From: Aeromonas jandaei
Lineage (GTDB): Bacteria; Pseudomonadota; Gammaproteobacteria; Enterobacterales; Aeromonadaceae
Length of the DNA stretch: 64,000 nt
Direction of reading: 5' to 3'
NCBI RefSeq assembly: GCF_037890695.1
Contig: NZ_CP149571.1
Location: 1,254,501-1,318,500, forward strand
Position numbers and translations under genes: made by a program. Under the pieces are notes generated by a model. It had not been told where the DNA came from and searched no databases. It saw only the letters and a list, made by a program, of their open reading frames with translations. Below, one piece after another: positions 50,305 to 58,081 of this stretch (its first letter is position 1; each line of letters opens with the position of its first letter).

Positions 50305-51548
50305 GTCATGATGCTGGTGCTATGGGTCGCTCCGAGCCTTTTGCACAACCCCAAGTACGCCCGAGTGATAGCCCCCCTCTCGGCTCTTCACAAAATAAGG
50401 GAGAGGAGTTGGGGGGGAGGGCTAAGGAGCCTTCCTTTATCGACCGCTGGCATGAGCTGGATTGGGACGATATCGGCATGCAGATCCGTGCCAAGACGGC
50501 CGCCGATGTGGCCCGCGCCCTGAGCGCACCACGCCGCACCCTGAGCGATTTTATGGCGCTGATCTCCCCAGCCGCCGAGGCGTATCTGCCACAGATGGCA
50601 GCCGAGGCCGAGCGGCTCACCCGCCAGCGTTTTGGCAACACCATCGGCTTCTATGTGCCGCTCTATCTGTCGAACCTCTGTGCCAACGACTGCACCTACT
50701 GCGGCTTCTCCATGAGCAACCGCCTCAAGCGCAAGACCTTGAATGCAGAGGAGATAGAGCGCGAGTGTCTGGCCATCAAGGCGCTCGGTTTCGACAGCGT
50801 GCTGCTGGTGACCGGCGAGCACGAGCACAAGGTGGGGCTCGCCTATTTTCGCGAGGTGATGCCCATCATCCGCCGCCACTTCTGCACTGTTGGGATGGAG
50901 GTGCAGCCCCTCTCGCAAGCCGAATATGCCGAGCTGAAAACCCTCGGCCTCGATGCCGTCATGGTCTATCAGGAGACCTACCACGCCCCCACCTACGCCC
51001 GCCACCATCTGCGCGGCAACAAGCGGGACATCGCATGGCGCCTCGCCACCCCGGATCGGCTCGGCCGCGCCGGTATCGACAAAATCGGGCTGGGGGCGCT
51101 GATCGGCCTCTCCTCGGACTGGCGCGCCGACAGCTACTTTGTCGCCGAGCACCTGAGCTGGCTTGAGCGCCACCACTGGCAGAGCCGCTACTCGCTCTCC
51201 TTCCCGCGCCTGCGCCCCTGCACCGGCGCTCTGGAGCCTGCCGTGGTCATGTCTGATCGCCAGCTGGCCCAGCTTATCTGCGCCTGGCGCCTCTTCTCGC
51301 CCACGCTGGACTTGTCGCTATCGACTCGCGAGTCCGCCACCTTTCGCAACGGCGCGGTGCGCCTTGGCATCACCCAGATGTCGGCCGAGTCGCGCACCCA
51401 GCCGGGAGGCTATGCCGAGGGGGGGGCGGAGGAGCTGGAGCAGTTCGCCATCCACGACGACCGCCCGGTGGGGGAAGTGGCCGCCGCCGTGCGACAGGCC
51501 GGGTTGCAGCCGGTGTTCAAAGACTGGGAGCCGTTTTTGGGCCGTTAA
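50301..51548 (+). CDS. thiH: 2-iminoacetate synthase ThiH, with N-terminal extension
   Basis: 415-aa radical-SAM tyrosine lyase that supplies dehydroglycine to ThiG. The cluster motif [10 protein letters not shown] has Cys127, Cys131 and Cys134. MVYQETYH and [10 protein letters not shown] are typical ThiH segments. The core begins at [13 protein letters not shown] (about residue 46), whereas E. coli ThiH (377 aa) begins almost there. The first ~42 residues come from an inserted palindromic repeat (50370-50415) and are probably non-essential. Only the ATG at 50301 has the usual ATGA coupling to thiG; an internal start further down is possible. Confidence 0.93.
   Translation: MSHDAGAMGRSEPFAQPQVRPSDSPPLGSSQNKGEELGGRAKEPSFIDRWHELDWDDIGMQIRAKTAADVARALSAPRRTLSDFMALISPAAEAYLPQMAAEAERLTRQRFGNTIGFYVPLYLSNLCANDCTYCGFSMSNRLKRKTLNAEEIERECLAIKALGFDSVLLVTGEHEHKVGLAYFREVMPIIRRHFCTVGMEVQPLSQAEYAELKTLGLDAVMVYQETYHAPTYARHHLRGNKRDIAWRLATPDRLGRAGIDKIGLGALIGLSSDWRADSYFVAEHLSWLERHHWQSRYSLSFPRLRPCTGALEPAVVMSDRQLAQLICAWRLFSPTLDLSLSTRESATFRNGAVRLGITQMSAESRTQPGGYAEGGAEELEQFAIHDDRPVGEVAAAVRQAGLQPVFKDWEPFLGR
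50370..50415. repeat. Inverted repeat inserted in the 5' end of thiH
   Basis: CCCCCTCTC (50373-50382) can pair with GGGAGAGG (50399-50406), with more C- and G-rich arms around them. It keeps the reading frame open and encodes part of the extra N-terminal residues of ThiH. It is similar in core (CCCTCTC/GAGAGGG) to the palindrome at 39075-39098. Confidence 0.5.
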
Positions 51549-51569
51549 CGACGGTTACACCTGCGATAA

Positions 51570-51633
51570 CAGACAGCGGCAAGCAGATCGGAGGGGCTGA
51601 TCCCCGCCACTGTTTGCCGCTTTGCGTTGTCTG
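51570..51633 (+). terminator. Long imperfect hairpin after thiH
   Basis: CAGAC (51570-51574) and AGCGGCAAGCAG (51575-51586) pair with CTGTTTGCCGCT (51610-51621) and GTCTG (51629-51633), enclosing an inner GGGG/CCCC stem. There is no T-run. It likely marks the operon end. Confidence 0.5.
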
Positions 51634-51725
51634 CTGCAACAGAATTGTCTCTCTGGTGTAACGATGGCTATTGATATCGTTTCGCCAGTGCAAAAATCGT
51701 GGCGGTTGGTCAGCCCATCGAATAT

Positions 51726-51749
51726 GCCATTGCGCCCATTAGCAATGGC
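51726..51749. repeat. 8-bp inverted repeat
   Basis: GCCATTGC (51726-51733) and GCAATGGC (51742-51749), in non-coding DNA between the thi operon and the acquired insert. Function unknown. Confidence 0.4.
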
Positions 51750-51849
51750 CGATTTGGGGTAAGAGTTGTGCCGGTTGCCGCTATGCAGAACATGTCTATG
51801 CGAACAATCGTAGAGTCGATTAGCCGTCAGGCGTAATCGTCCGTTTTAC

Positions 51850-52070
51850 CGCTTTAGGGAAGTTCGATAGCATGGCTTCGCCGTGCAGGACGCGAGGCCG
51901 CTGGCCTCGAAGGGGTTTCGCCCCCCCTTCGAACTTGGGCGAGTAACTTTTCTTTGTGTGGCTAAAGAAAGGCCACCCCTCGCTAATACGACCGCAGCGC
52001 GGTTTCTCCTCGAGGGATTGGAGGGGGGGGGCTCCAAGACTTGCCCATCATCACTTAATAGGGCGTAGTC
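51850..52070. repeat. Degenerate dispersed-repeat-like sequence
   Basis: C- and G-runs (GGGTTTCGCCCCCCC, GGAGGGGGGGG) surround GAGTAACTTTTCTTTGTGTG and CTAAAGAAAGGCC. The conceptual translations (VTFLCVAKERPPLANT and, on the other strand, LSLATQRKVTRP) resemble the short spurious proteins seen in many proteobacterial genomes at repeats of this type. It marks the left edge of the AT-rich insert. Copy number in the genome cannot be known from this window. Confidence 0.5.
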
Positions 52071-52157
52071 GTAGGAGTAATACGCGACGCGTTTTATACC
52101 ACCAATTGCAAATGATTACATTCAGGTTGTTAAACGCACCCCACGAGCATTACTCCA

Positions 52158-52439
52158 TTAATTGAAATTAGCGTAATTTAGTGATGATTCAAAAACACTC
52201 CTGATTTCAGCGTTTTGTATTTTTTGTATTTCTGATGATAAATCAAAAATATATTGGTCTGAATGAAAGTCGCCATGATTGTAAAGGTTTATTAGAGTAA
52301 TAATTCCTTTTAAATCCCGATAGTAAGGGAATTTTTTTATATCATGTTGACTAAAAAGATACTCAGCAATTTCAGGTTTGTATACAACCAAATCTGACAA
52401 AGAGCTTAGTAGCTGTTTTTCATCTAAAGTAAGTTCCAT
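52158..52439 (-). CDS. Partner protein of the nitrilase cassette (93 aa)
   Basis: 93-aa acidic protein, not recognised. It begins at ATG 52439, one base after the stop of the 583-aa gene, with AAAGGAG placed in that gene's last codons, so the two are translationally coupled. Predicted to be mostly helical (LTLDEKQLLSSLSDLVVYKPEIAEYLF; FDLSSEIQKIQNAEIRSVFESSL), with no membrane segment or signal peptide. Composition is AT-rich like its partner. It could be an immunity, adaptor or regulatory subunit; this is inference from gene order only. Confidence 0.75.
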   Translation of the reverse strand: MELTLDEKQLLSSLSDLVVYKPEIAEYLFSQHDIKKFPYYRDLKGIITLINLYNHGDFHSDQYIFDLSSEIQKIQNAEIRSVFESSLNYANFN

Positions 52440-52440
52440 G

Positions 52441-54192
52441 TCAGGCTCCTTTCTTAAGCTCGTTTTTCAGTATTTTCCTAATTTTTCGATATGTATACTC
52501 ATTGTGAAAAGGCATAATGCTAGAATCATACATCCTTCTTAATATCACTTTTTCTTTGGCTCGTCCATCAATAGTCCACATGGGCTCTTTTTTTAGTTCT
52601 AACTCAAGAACCATTCCAATTGCACCTTCATCAAGAGATAAGGTTTTAGATCCATTTGACGGCTCGCTCCATAAGGCGACCCCTCGATGTGGCTTATCAC
52701 CAGAACCAGTAGATCTCAGTGTCATACCTAATGCAGTGACTGATAAGACAGATGTTCCCGGATCATCAGAAAGAACTGCGGAATATTTACCTGGCCACCT
52801 TTGACTCAATTGAGGTCCATCCAAAAGTAAGCTGATTACTAAATTTGGACCAATTGCTCTAACTGCTTGAGCTACAGGCTCCTGTCTTGCCAGATCTTCA
52901 CAAATTAACGGACATAGTTTCACACCATTTTTTGTATGAAGGCTGGAAAGTTGTCGTCTCCCAATTCTAATGTTTTCCCACCATTTTTTATTAGGGTCTA
53001 ATGATGATGATAAATTGTAGTTTCTTAATTGGTTTTTGTCTAAAAACCAACGGTGGTGTTTGCTTTGTTCGAAAGAAAAATATTTTCCCGTCTCGCTTAA
53101 GAATGCAAGTCTGGCAACGTTAGAACTACATTCACCGTCTCTTCCATATACGCCAGCTAATAATGAGGGAGCTCGTTCTTTAAAGCAAAAATAAAGTATC
53201 TTTTTGAATTTCTCATACGTTTCGTTATTGATTGAACATTCAGGAAGGACAATCAGGTCAATGCTGCCACACCGCCTAATTGCGGATAAAACAGCAGATA
53301 AAAAATTCTTTGGTGAGGGTTCTTTATCTGGTGTGTAATTAAAGAAACCAAAGTATGGATCCATCTCAATATCATTTGATTCTGGACTAACAGCCATAAA
53401 ACTATCTGGTTCAATTGTCATCGGCCATGGCAAGATCAATACATTGTAATTTTTGCTTTTATTATTTCCTGATGCAACCCTAACCACTGGTTTTACTGAA
53501 GGCTTAATACAGGCTATATTATGGCTCATATTATTTATTGTTAAGCCTGACTGTGGAACACTAGATTTATATGTAACGAATCCATACTTATCTTGATTGT
53601 CAGCTAAATTTTGTGGTTGCTCAATATGTGATATATTTCCATTTCTGACTTTCTTGCCTTTTGACATTGAAATGACAATGTCTCTTATTATTAGATAAGA
53701 ACCAAGTTCTCCACCGTGATGTTTATTGGATATGCCTGTGTCTGAAAAGAGTTCGTCCACAGATAGAAATAATAAGAACAATCCCTTTGAAAAATCTCTC
53801 TCATTGATTAGGTCATATACAGATTTATTGAGATTGCTCTTTTTAAAGACGTTCTCTAATGCTCTGTATAACTCAAGATCAAAAAATCGACTAGTATTGT
53901 TTTTATTCAAAATATAAGAAATAAAATTATTCCAGCTTTCAGAAATAGACTTTACCAGGGCTCTATCTTGTTCTGTCCATATAAAGTGGTCTTGAGGTGA
54001 GACTAATAGCCTATACTTGTCAGTATATTCTATTATTGCGTGTGCGATTATGAAAACATTGGGTGGCCACGCAAGTATTGAATTAAGATCGTCTTTCTGA
54101 GGTAAGTCAATTTTTGTTGGGAAGTATATACCTTGATACTTTGATGTTTTTATATTTGGGAAGTAATTTTTAATGAATGTTATGAGTTTCAT
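52441..54192 (-). CDS. Nitrilase-fold protein with N-terminal unknown domain
   Basis: 583-aa soluble protein. Residues about 248-555 form a carbon-nitrogen hydrolase (nitrilase) domain with the full triad: Glu318 (LIVLPECS), Lys378 (EQSKHHRWFLDK) and Cys431 (CPLICEDLARQEP). Strongly patterned segments such as LLLDGPQLSQRWP (456-467) and VLSDDPGTSVLSVTALGM (473-490) go beyond ordinary amidases. Residues 1-240 are a separate helical domain of unknown type (LAWPPNVFIIAHAIIEYTDKYRLL). The nitrilase-superfamily member at 17483-18316 is 277 aa, so this one is twice as long. No biosynthetic neighbour exists. It resembles in spirit the nitrilase parts of defence proteins such as DRT1, but no reverse transcriptase is present. 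Reaction and substrate are unknown. Confidence 0.85.
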   Translation of the reverse strand: MKLITFIKNYFPNIKTSKYQGIYFPTKIDLPQKDDLNSILAWPPNVFIIAHAIIEYTDKYRLLVSPQDHFIWTEQDRALVKSISESWNNFISYILNKNNTSRFFDLELYRALENVFKKSNLNKSVYDLINERDFSKGLFLLFLSVDELFSDTGISNKHHGGELGSYLIIRDIVISMSKGKKVRNGNISHIEQPQNLADNQDKYGFVTYKSSVPQSGLTINNMSHNIACIKPSVKPVVRVASGNNKSKNYNVLILPWPMTIEPDSFMAVSPESNDIEMDPYFGFFNYTPDKEPSPKNFLSAVLSAIRRCGSIDLIVLPECSINNETYEKFKKILYFCFKERAPSLLAGVYGRDGECSSNVARLAFLSETGKYFSFEQSKHHRWFLDKNQLRNYNLSSSLDPNKKWWENIRIGRRQLSSLHTKNGVKLCPLICEDLARQEPVAQAVRAIGPNLVISLLLDGPQLSQRWPGKYSAVLSDDPGTSVLSVTALGMTLRSTGSGDKPHRGVALWSEPSNGSKTLSLDEGAIGMVLELELKKEPMWTIDGRAKEKVILRRMYDSSIMPFHNEYTYRKIRKILKNELKKGA

Positions 54193-54462
54193 ATTTTGTA
54201 GTTGACGTGTAAATGTTCAATTGTTAAATACGATACTAGTATTTTAGAATAGTATAAAGTAATTTATTTTTAATGTGTGATGTAAGGCATTATACAATCT
54301 CTCAGACAGCGTAGAGATCGTAGGTACCGATTAATCTGTCAAACCAACGTCTCTAGCAGCGGAGTCTGTCCTCAGCCAATCGAATGCATGGACATCTATT
54401 TTATAACAGGGATGCAACGGATTTATGGATGAATTCGGGAAGGCTTTAAATTATGACGATGC
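54193..54462. promoter_or_regulatory. Promoter region of the nitrilase cassette
   Basis: AT-rich DNA. On the minus strand TATACT (complement of 54251-54256) is a candidate -10 about 60 bp before the start codon at 54192; the -35 is unclear. No ribosome site is seen before that start. Composition returns to the genomic average near 54300. Confidence 0.35.
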
Positions 54463-55038
54463 TCAGGCCAACCGGCATGCATGGCCTACCTTGCTACAGA
54501 TTGGAGCAGGGGCGTCGATATGTGCACCCATAGGCTGGCCATGTAGGAAGATACGGTTCCTTGCCCGACACTCAAAGGCGGCCCCGGCAGCGATGGCAAC
54601 AGCTTCGCTGGCGGTGTTGCCAACCCCCATCACGATCTCCAGCCGAAATAGTCCCAACTGCTGAAAACCAAAGTCACGGAGCAGGGCGACAGCCTGTCGG
54701 GCGATACCGCATCCTTGGCGGGATTGGCGTACCCAATAGCCGATATTGCCGTAACGATGATGGGGCGACAGCTGGTTGATTCCTGCGCCACCCAGCAGTT
54801 GGCCGGTGGTGGCGCAGAAGATGCCCATGTCAAAGGCGCGTCCCGCTGCACAATCCTGATCGCAGCTGGCAAACCACTCCAGTGCACTTTCCCGGGTAAA
54901 TGAACGGGAGCACCAGCTCATCCATTTGCCGACCGTCTCGATCGATTCGTGGGCCGCGCGGACAAACTCGTCTACATCAGCCGGTTCGAACGGGCGGATC
55001 ACGATATTGGCATTGGCAAGGCGCGGGAGAGTCATCAC
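54463..55038 (-). CDS. GNAT acetyltransferase, RimJ/RimL type
   Basis: 191-aa N-acetyltransferase: IVIRPFEPADVDEFVRAA at the start, the acetyl-CoA motif IGYWVRQSRQGCGIARQAVALLRDFGF (about residues 98-124) and NTASEAVAIAAGAAFE for motif B. The last ~20 residues (GAHIDAPAPICSKVGHACRLA) are cysteine- and alanine-rich and unlike the usual short ending. This gene borders the insert, so its 3' end may have been altered when that DNA entered (inference). Its start overlaps the stop of the next GNAT gene (ATGA). Confidence 0.82.
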   Translation of the reverse strand: MMTLPRLANANIVIRPFEPADVDEFVRAAHESIETVGKWMSWCSRSFTRESALEWFASCDQDCAAGRAFDMGIFCATTGQLLGGAGINQLSPHHRYGNIGYWVRQSRQGCGIARQAVALLRDFGFQQLGLFRLEIVMGVGNTASEAVAIAAGAAFECRARNRIFLHGQPMGAHIDAPAPICSKVGHACRLA

Positions 55039-55451
55039 TTATCCTGCTTTTTCAGAAAGTAACTGATATGCCCCGGCGGCATATCGGGCAGCTGGCCAAA
55101 GACTTCGTAACCCTGCTTCTGGTAGAAGGGAAGAGCCTGAAAACTGGTGGTTTCCAGATGGTAGTTGCTAATGCCCTTGCTTTGGGCGTACTGCTCCATG
55201 GCGCCCAGCAGGCGGCCACCCCAGCCATCGCGGCGGATGCTTTCGTCGATCCAGAGCCAGTCGACGTGCAGCCAGCCCCACTTGATGTCGGCGATGATGC
55301 CGCCGTGTACCTTGCCCTCTTCATCCTTGATAAAGCTGGCGATCCGCTCGCGCAGATGGGTGCCGGCGTGACCCGTGTTGAAGCCCGAGAGACCAATGCG
55401 CAGCGCTTCGATCTCATCATCCTGAGGCGGTTGGGGTGGGGTGAGTTGCAT
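55035..55451 (-). CDS. GNAT acetyltransferase (138 aa)
   Basis: 138-aa compact N-acetyltransferase. LHVDWLWIDESIRRDGWGGRLLGAMEQYAQSKG holds the acetyl-CoA loop (R-R-D-G-W-G-G-R-L), and QALPFYQKQGYEVFGQLPDMPPGHISYFLKK is the characteristic C-terminal part. It is translationally coupled to the downstream GNAT gene by four overlapping bases. Substrate unknown; small members of this type acetylate polyamines, antibiotics or protein termini. Confidence 0.85.
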   Translation of the reverse strand: MQLTPPQPPQDDEIEALRIGLSGFNTGHAGTHLRERIASFIKDEEGKVHGGIIADIKWGWLHVDWLWIDESIRRDGWGGRLLGAMEQYAQSKGISNYHLETTSFQALPFYQKQGYEVFGQLPDMPPGHISYFLKKQDK

Positions 55452-55479
55452 AGTGCTTCCTGCTTGATGGTGGTTGTCT

Positions 55480-56115
55480 CTATGGGGTTGCCGCTTCCAG
55501 CGCGGCTATCTCGCCGCCGCTGATAAGCGGCAGGTTGCGGCTGATCTGCTCCACCGGCCAGTCCCACCAGGCGATGGCGTTGAGACGGGCGATGGTGTCG
55601 TCGTCGAAGCGGTAGCGGATCACCTTGGCGGGATTGCCGCCGACCACGGCGTAGGCGGGCACGTCTCCGGTGACCACGGAGCGGGCGGCGATAATGGCGC
55701 CGTTGCCGACCTTTACTCCCGGCATGATCAGGGCGTCATAGCCAATCCAGACATCGTTGCCGATGACGGTATCGCCCTTGTAAGGGAGGCTGCCCGGGGC
55801 GGGGGCGGCGCTCTCCCAGCCGTTGCCGAAGATAAAGAAGGGGTAGGTGGAGAAGCCGGAGGTCTGGTGGTTGGCGCCGTTCATGATGAACTTCACCCCG
55901 CGGGCGATGGCGCAGAATTTGCCGATGATGAGCCGGTCGCCGATGAAGGGGAAGTGGTAGAGGATGTTGCGCTCGAAGCCCGCCGAATCCTCCGGGTCGT
56001 CGTAATATGTGTAGTCACCCACCTCGATATTGGGCCCCTTGATGGTGTTCTTGATAAAGCACACCTGGGGGAAGCCGTTCATGGGGTGGGGATTGGCGGG
56101 ATCGGGTCCGTGCAT
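55480..56115 (-). CDS. Vat/CatB-type xenobiotic acetyltransferase
   Basis: 211-aa left-handed beta-helix acyltransferase. Hexapeptide repeats run from [37 protein letters not shown] (about residues 115-152), and [25 protein letters not shown] carries the catalytic His of the Vat (streptogramin A) and CatB (chloramphenicol) enzymes. The overall pattern is closest to Vat proteins. Drug resistance is not shown: chromosomal members often have other substrates. It lies in a run of three acetyltransferase genes on the same strand. Confidence 0.85.
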   Translation of the reverse strand: MHGPDPANPHPMNGFPQVCFIKNTIKGPNIEVGDYTYYDDPEDSAGFERNILYHFPFIGDRLIIGKFCAIARGVKFIMNGANHQTSGFSTYPFFIFGNGWESAAPAPGSLPYKGDTVIGNDVWIGYDALIMPGVKVGNGAIIAARSVVTGDVPAYAVVGGNPAKVIRYRFDDDTIARLNAIAWWDWPVEQISRNLPLISGGEIAALEAATP

Positions 56116-56138
56116 CTGGTCTCCTTGGATGGGCCGGG

Positions 56139-56456
56139 CTAGAGCGCCGGGAAGTAGCAGGCGCTCATGTCGATGGGGTGATCGGGGCAGCCCGGCAGAT
56201 AGAACTGCCAGCCCGCATCGGAGAAGGCGCGCAGCTCGGTCTCGACAAACTTGATGGCGAGGCTCAGGGCCTGCAGGCTGTCGATACCGTAGATAAAGGT
56301 CTTGTCGCTCAGCCCCGCCAGCTTCACCTTGCAGCGCCAGTCACCGCCAGCCGAGCGTGGATCCGGCTCGGGGGCCTTGATGGCGATCTTGAGGGTGAGC
56401 TGTTCCCCTTCGAGGCTGACCGCCTCGAAACGGGCTTTGACGATGGCATTCTTCAT
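56139..56456 (-). CDS. Conserved-looking small protein of unknown function (105 aa)
   Basis: 105-aa soluble protein beginning [22 protein letters not shown] 56456 is chosen because AAGGAG precedes it at good spacing; the longer upstream frame crosses a proline-rich non-coding stretch. The sequence contains [36 protein letters not shown], a compact alpha/beta pattern seen in small DUF6968-like proteins, but no function can be assigned. It is the first gene of a four-gene minus-strand run ending at the insert. Confidence 0.7.
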   Translation of the reverse strand: MKNAIVKARFEAVSLEGEQLTLKIAIKAPEPDPRSAGGDWRCKVKLAGLSDKTFIYGIDSLQALSLAIKFVETELRAFSDAGWQFYLPGCPDHPIDMSACYFPAL

Positions 56457-56752
56457 CCTGCAACTCCTTGTGCGATTCCCCTCCTGCGGCATCGGGCTGC
56501 GTCTCCATGGAGGGATAAAAATGGGGGCGAGCCAAAGGAGCCTAAACGAAGGCTCTTTTTGAAACAATGGGATATGGGGGAATCCCGGTGGTTTGCTCGC
56601 TGCGCCGGGCTGTTCCACCATGCGGGGTACACTTGCTGTAAAGGATTGTTGGCTACCGCTGCAAATCTATCTCTTATGCTGATTGCTGGTGGAGCGCCGG
56701 GTTGGGGCACAATATGCGGTCCCCTGTTTGCCGCTGAAGTACAGGAGCATCT

Positions 56753-57652
56753 ATGACACTGTCGGTATTGCAGCTTTACGAGGTGATGGCCCAGTTGCCC
56801 GACCCGGTCTTTATCCTGAGTGAAGATGGTTATTACGTGGAATACATAGGGGGCATGGAGCACCAATCCTATCAGGACGGCAATCCGCTGGCTGGCAAGC
56901 GGCTGCTGGATGTGCTGCCGGAGGCGATGTCCCTCTGGGTGATGGCGCAGGTCGCACTGGCGCTCAACAGCGGTCTGGTGCGGGTGGTGGAGTATGAGTT
57001 GGCGGCCAGCGAGGTGGGTGGCATCAACGCCGGTGTCGGGCCGCAAGGCGTACAGCGCTTTGAGGGCAAGATTGCACCGCTCCCCTCCCTCTATGACGGC
57101 AAGCGGGCGGTCGCCTGGGTGACCCGCAATATCACCCGCCAGTTCGAGTTGCAGCAGCGCCTGCAGCGCCAGAGCGAGACCGACCAGCTGACCGGCCTCC
57201 ATAACCGCCGTTACTTCTTCGAACATTGCCAGCAGGTGAGAGGCAGCGAGGCCCCCTGCGGCCTGCTTATGCTCGACATCGATCACTTCAAGCAGATCAA
57301 CGACCGCTTCGGCCATCAGCAGGGGGATCTGGCACTGCAGCGCTTTGCCACCTGCGTCGATGGCCGGCTGCGGGCAGACGATCTCTTTGTACGCAGCGGT
57401 GGCGAGGAGTTCGCGATCCTGCTGCCACGGCTTGATGAGGCCGCTTTGCTGCAGATGGCCGAGCAGATCCGCGCCGCGGTCGAGGCGCTGCCTGCCGAAC
57501 CGGTCGGTATGACGGTCAGTCTGGGGGCCACGCTGGTGGCGCCGGGTGAGGATATCAATGTGGCGCTAGCCCGTGCCGACGAGTGGCTCTACGAGGCCAA
57601 GCGGACGGGGCGCAATCGGGTAGGATATGGCCCGGCACCGGCCGGAAATTAA
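56753..57652 (+). CDS. PAS-GGDEF diguanylate cyclase
   Basis: 299-aa cytoplasmic protein. Residues about 5-125 form a PAS sensor domain (LPDPVFILSEDGYYVEYIGG), joined by a helical linker to a GGDEF domain. The active-site loop is Gly216-Gly-Glu-Glu-Phe220, and an inhibitory I-site RADD lies five residues before it, so it should make c-di-GMP and be product-inhibited. DIDHFKQINDRFGHQQGD binds metal and GTP. It is monocistronic. Confidence 0.95.
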   Translation: MTLSVLQLYEVMAQLPDPVFILSEDGYYVEYIGGMEHQSYQDGNPLAGKRLLDVLPEAMSLWVMAQVALALNSGLVRVVEYELAASEVGGINAGVGPQGVQRFEGKIAPLPSLYDGKRAVAWVTRNITRQFELQQRLQRQSETDQLTGLHNRRYFFEHCQQVRGSEAPCGLLMLDIDHFKQINDRFGHQQGDLALQRFATCVDGRLRADDLFVRSGGEEFAILLPRLDEAALLQMAEQIRAAVEALPAEPVGMTVSLGATLVAPGEDINVALARADEWLYEAKRTGRNRVGYGPAPAGN

Positions 57653-58081
57653 TGCGTTAGCGCTTGTTGATGCAAACATTAATTGGATGAAAAGTTCGCC
57701 ATATTATTTCACTGATATCTCGCGGGCTATGGTGGTAATATTGGCTGCCCGATCGCTGTTCTTATTTGTGTTGTTGGGCAACAGAACAAGGGTTTATCGG
57801 TATGTTATCAAACGGGGATAAATGGGTGTGCTGGTGACGAATGCGATACATCTCGCCCCGTTTTGAAACAATCCGATTCAAACGGTCATGAATTATTAAC
57901 CTTGACCCGGATGGCGATTTCAACGATGGTAGCGTGGCATCTCCATTTCACTCCGGTGGCCCTGTTGGCCGCTGGCGGATTTGCTTTTTCTGCACCTGCG
58001 GCCAAATGCCGCCTGATATTGCCATCCTGTTATTCGGGCCAATAAAAATAATGATGACAGATTAATAAGGTATATATTGCA
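57653..58081. other. Gene-free stretch upstream of the transporter gene
   Basis: 429 bp without a convincing gene. It contains a short inverted repeat around TTGTTGGGCAACA (about 57772-57784), a candidate -35 TTGACC at 57902-57907 without a good -10, and a stem GCGGC-CAAAT-GCCGC (57998-58012). It probably holds a long regulatory region for the downstream transporter. Confidence 0.5.

Larger units (their letters stand above)
51634..52157. other. Gene-free stretch left of the insert
   Basis: No convincing gene. The first 200 bp are ordinary in composition; 51850-52070 is a degenerate dispersed-repeat-like sequence (separate entry). An imperfect palindrome AATACGCG-A-CGCGTTTT lies near 52079-52096. 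GC content falls sharply to the right of about 52100, where the insert begins. Confidence 0.6.
52100..54300. mobile_element. AT-rich acquired insert (no integrase seen)
   Basis: About 2.2 kb whose base composition is far more AT-rich than everything around it, bounded on the left by a repeat-like sequence and on the right by an abrupt return to GC-rich genes. It holds only the two-gene nitrilase cassette. No integrase, transposase, tRNA or clear direct repeats were found, so the mechanism of entry is unknown. Confidence 0.65.

Noticed and set aside
51846..52165. Three short overlapping frames on both strands of the repeat-like DNA
   Set aside because: All look like translations of a dispersed repeat; none has a ribosome site and they contain runs of Gly/Pro/Arg from homopolymer tracts.
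52441..54192. The nitrilase protein as part of a DRT1-type reverse transcriptase system
   Set aside because: No reverse transcriptase gene or domain (no YxDD motif) exists in or beside the cassette; only the nitrilase part is comparable.
51805..54340. Possible flanking direct repeats CGTAGAG...CGATTA at about 51809 and 54311
   Set aside because: The two copies need large gaps to align, so they are not convincing attachment-site repeats.
54425..54664. A 79-codon plus-strand frame near the right edge of the insert
   Set aside because: It lies mostly inside the GNAT gene on the opposite strand, which has clear acetyl-CoA motifs.
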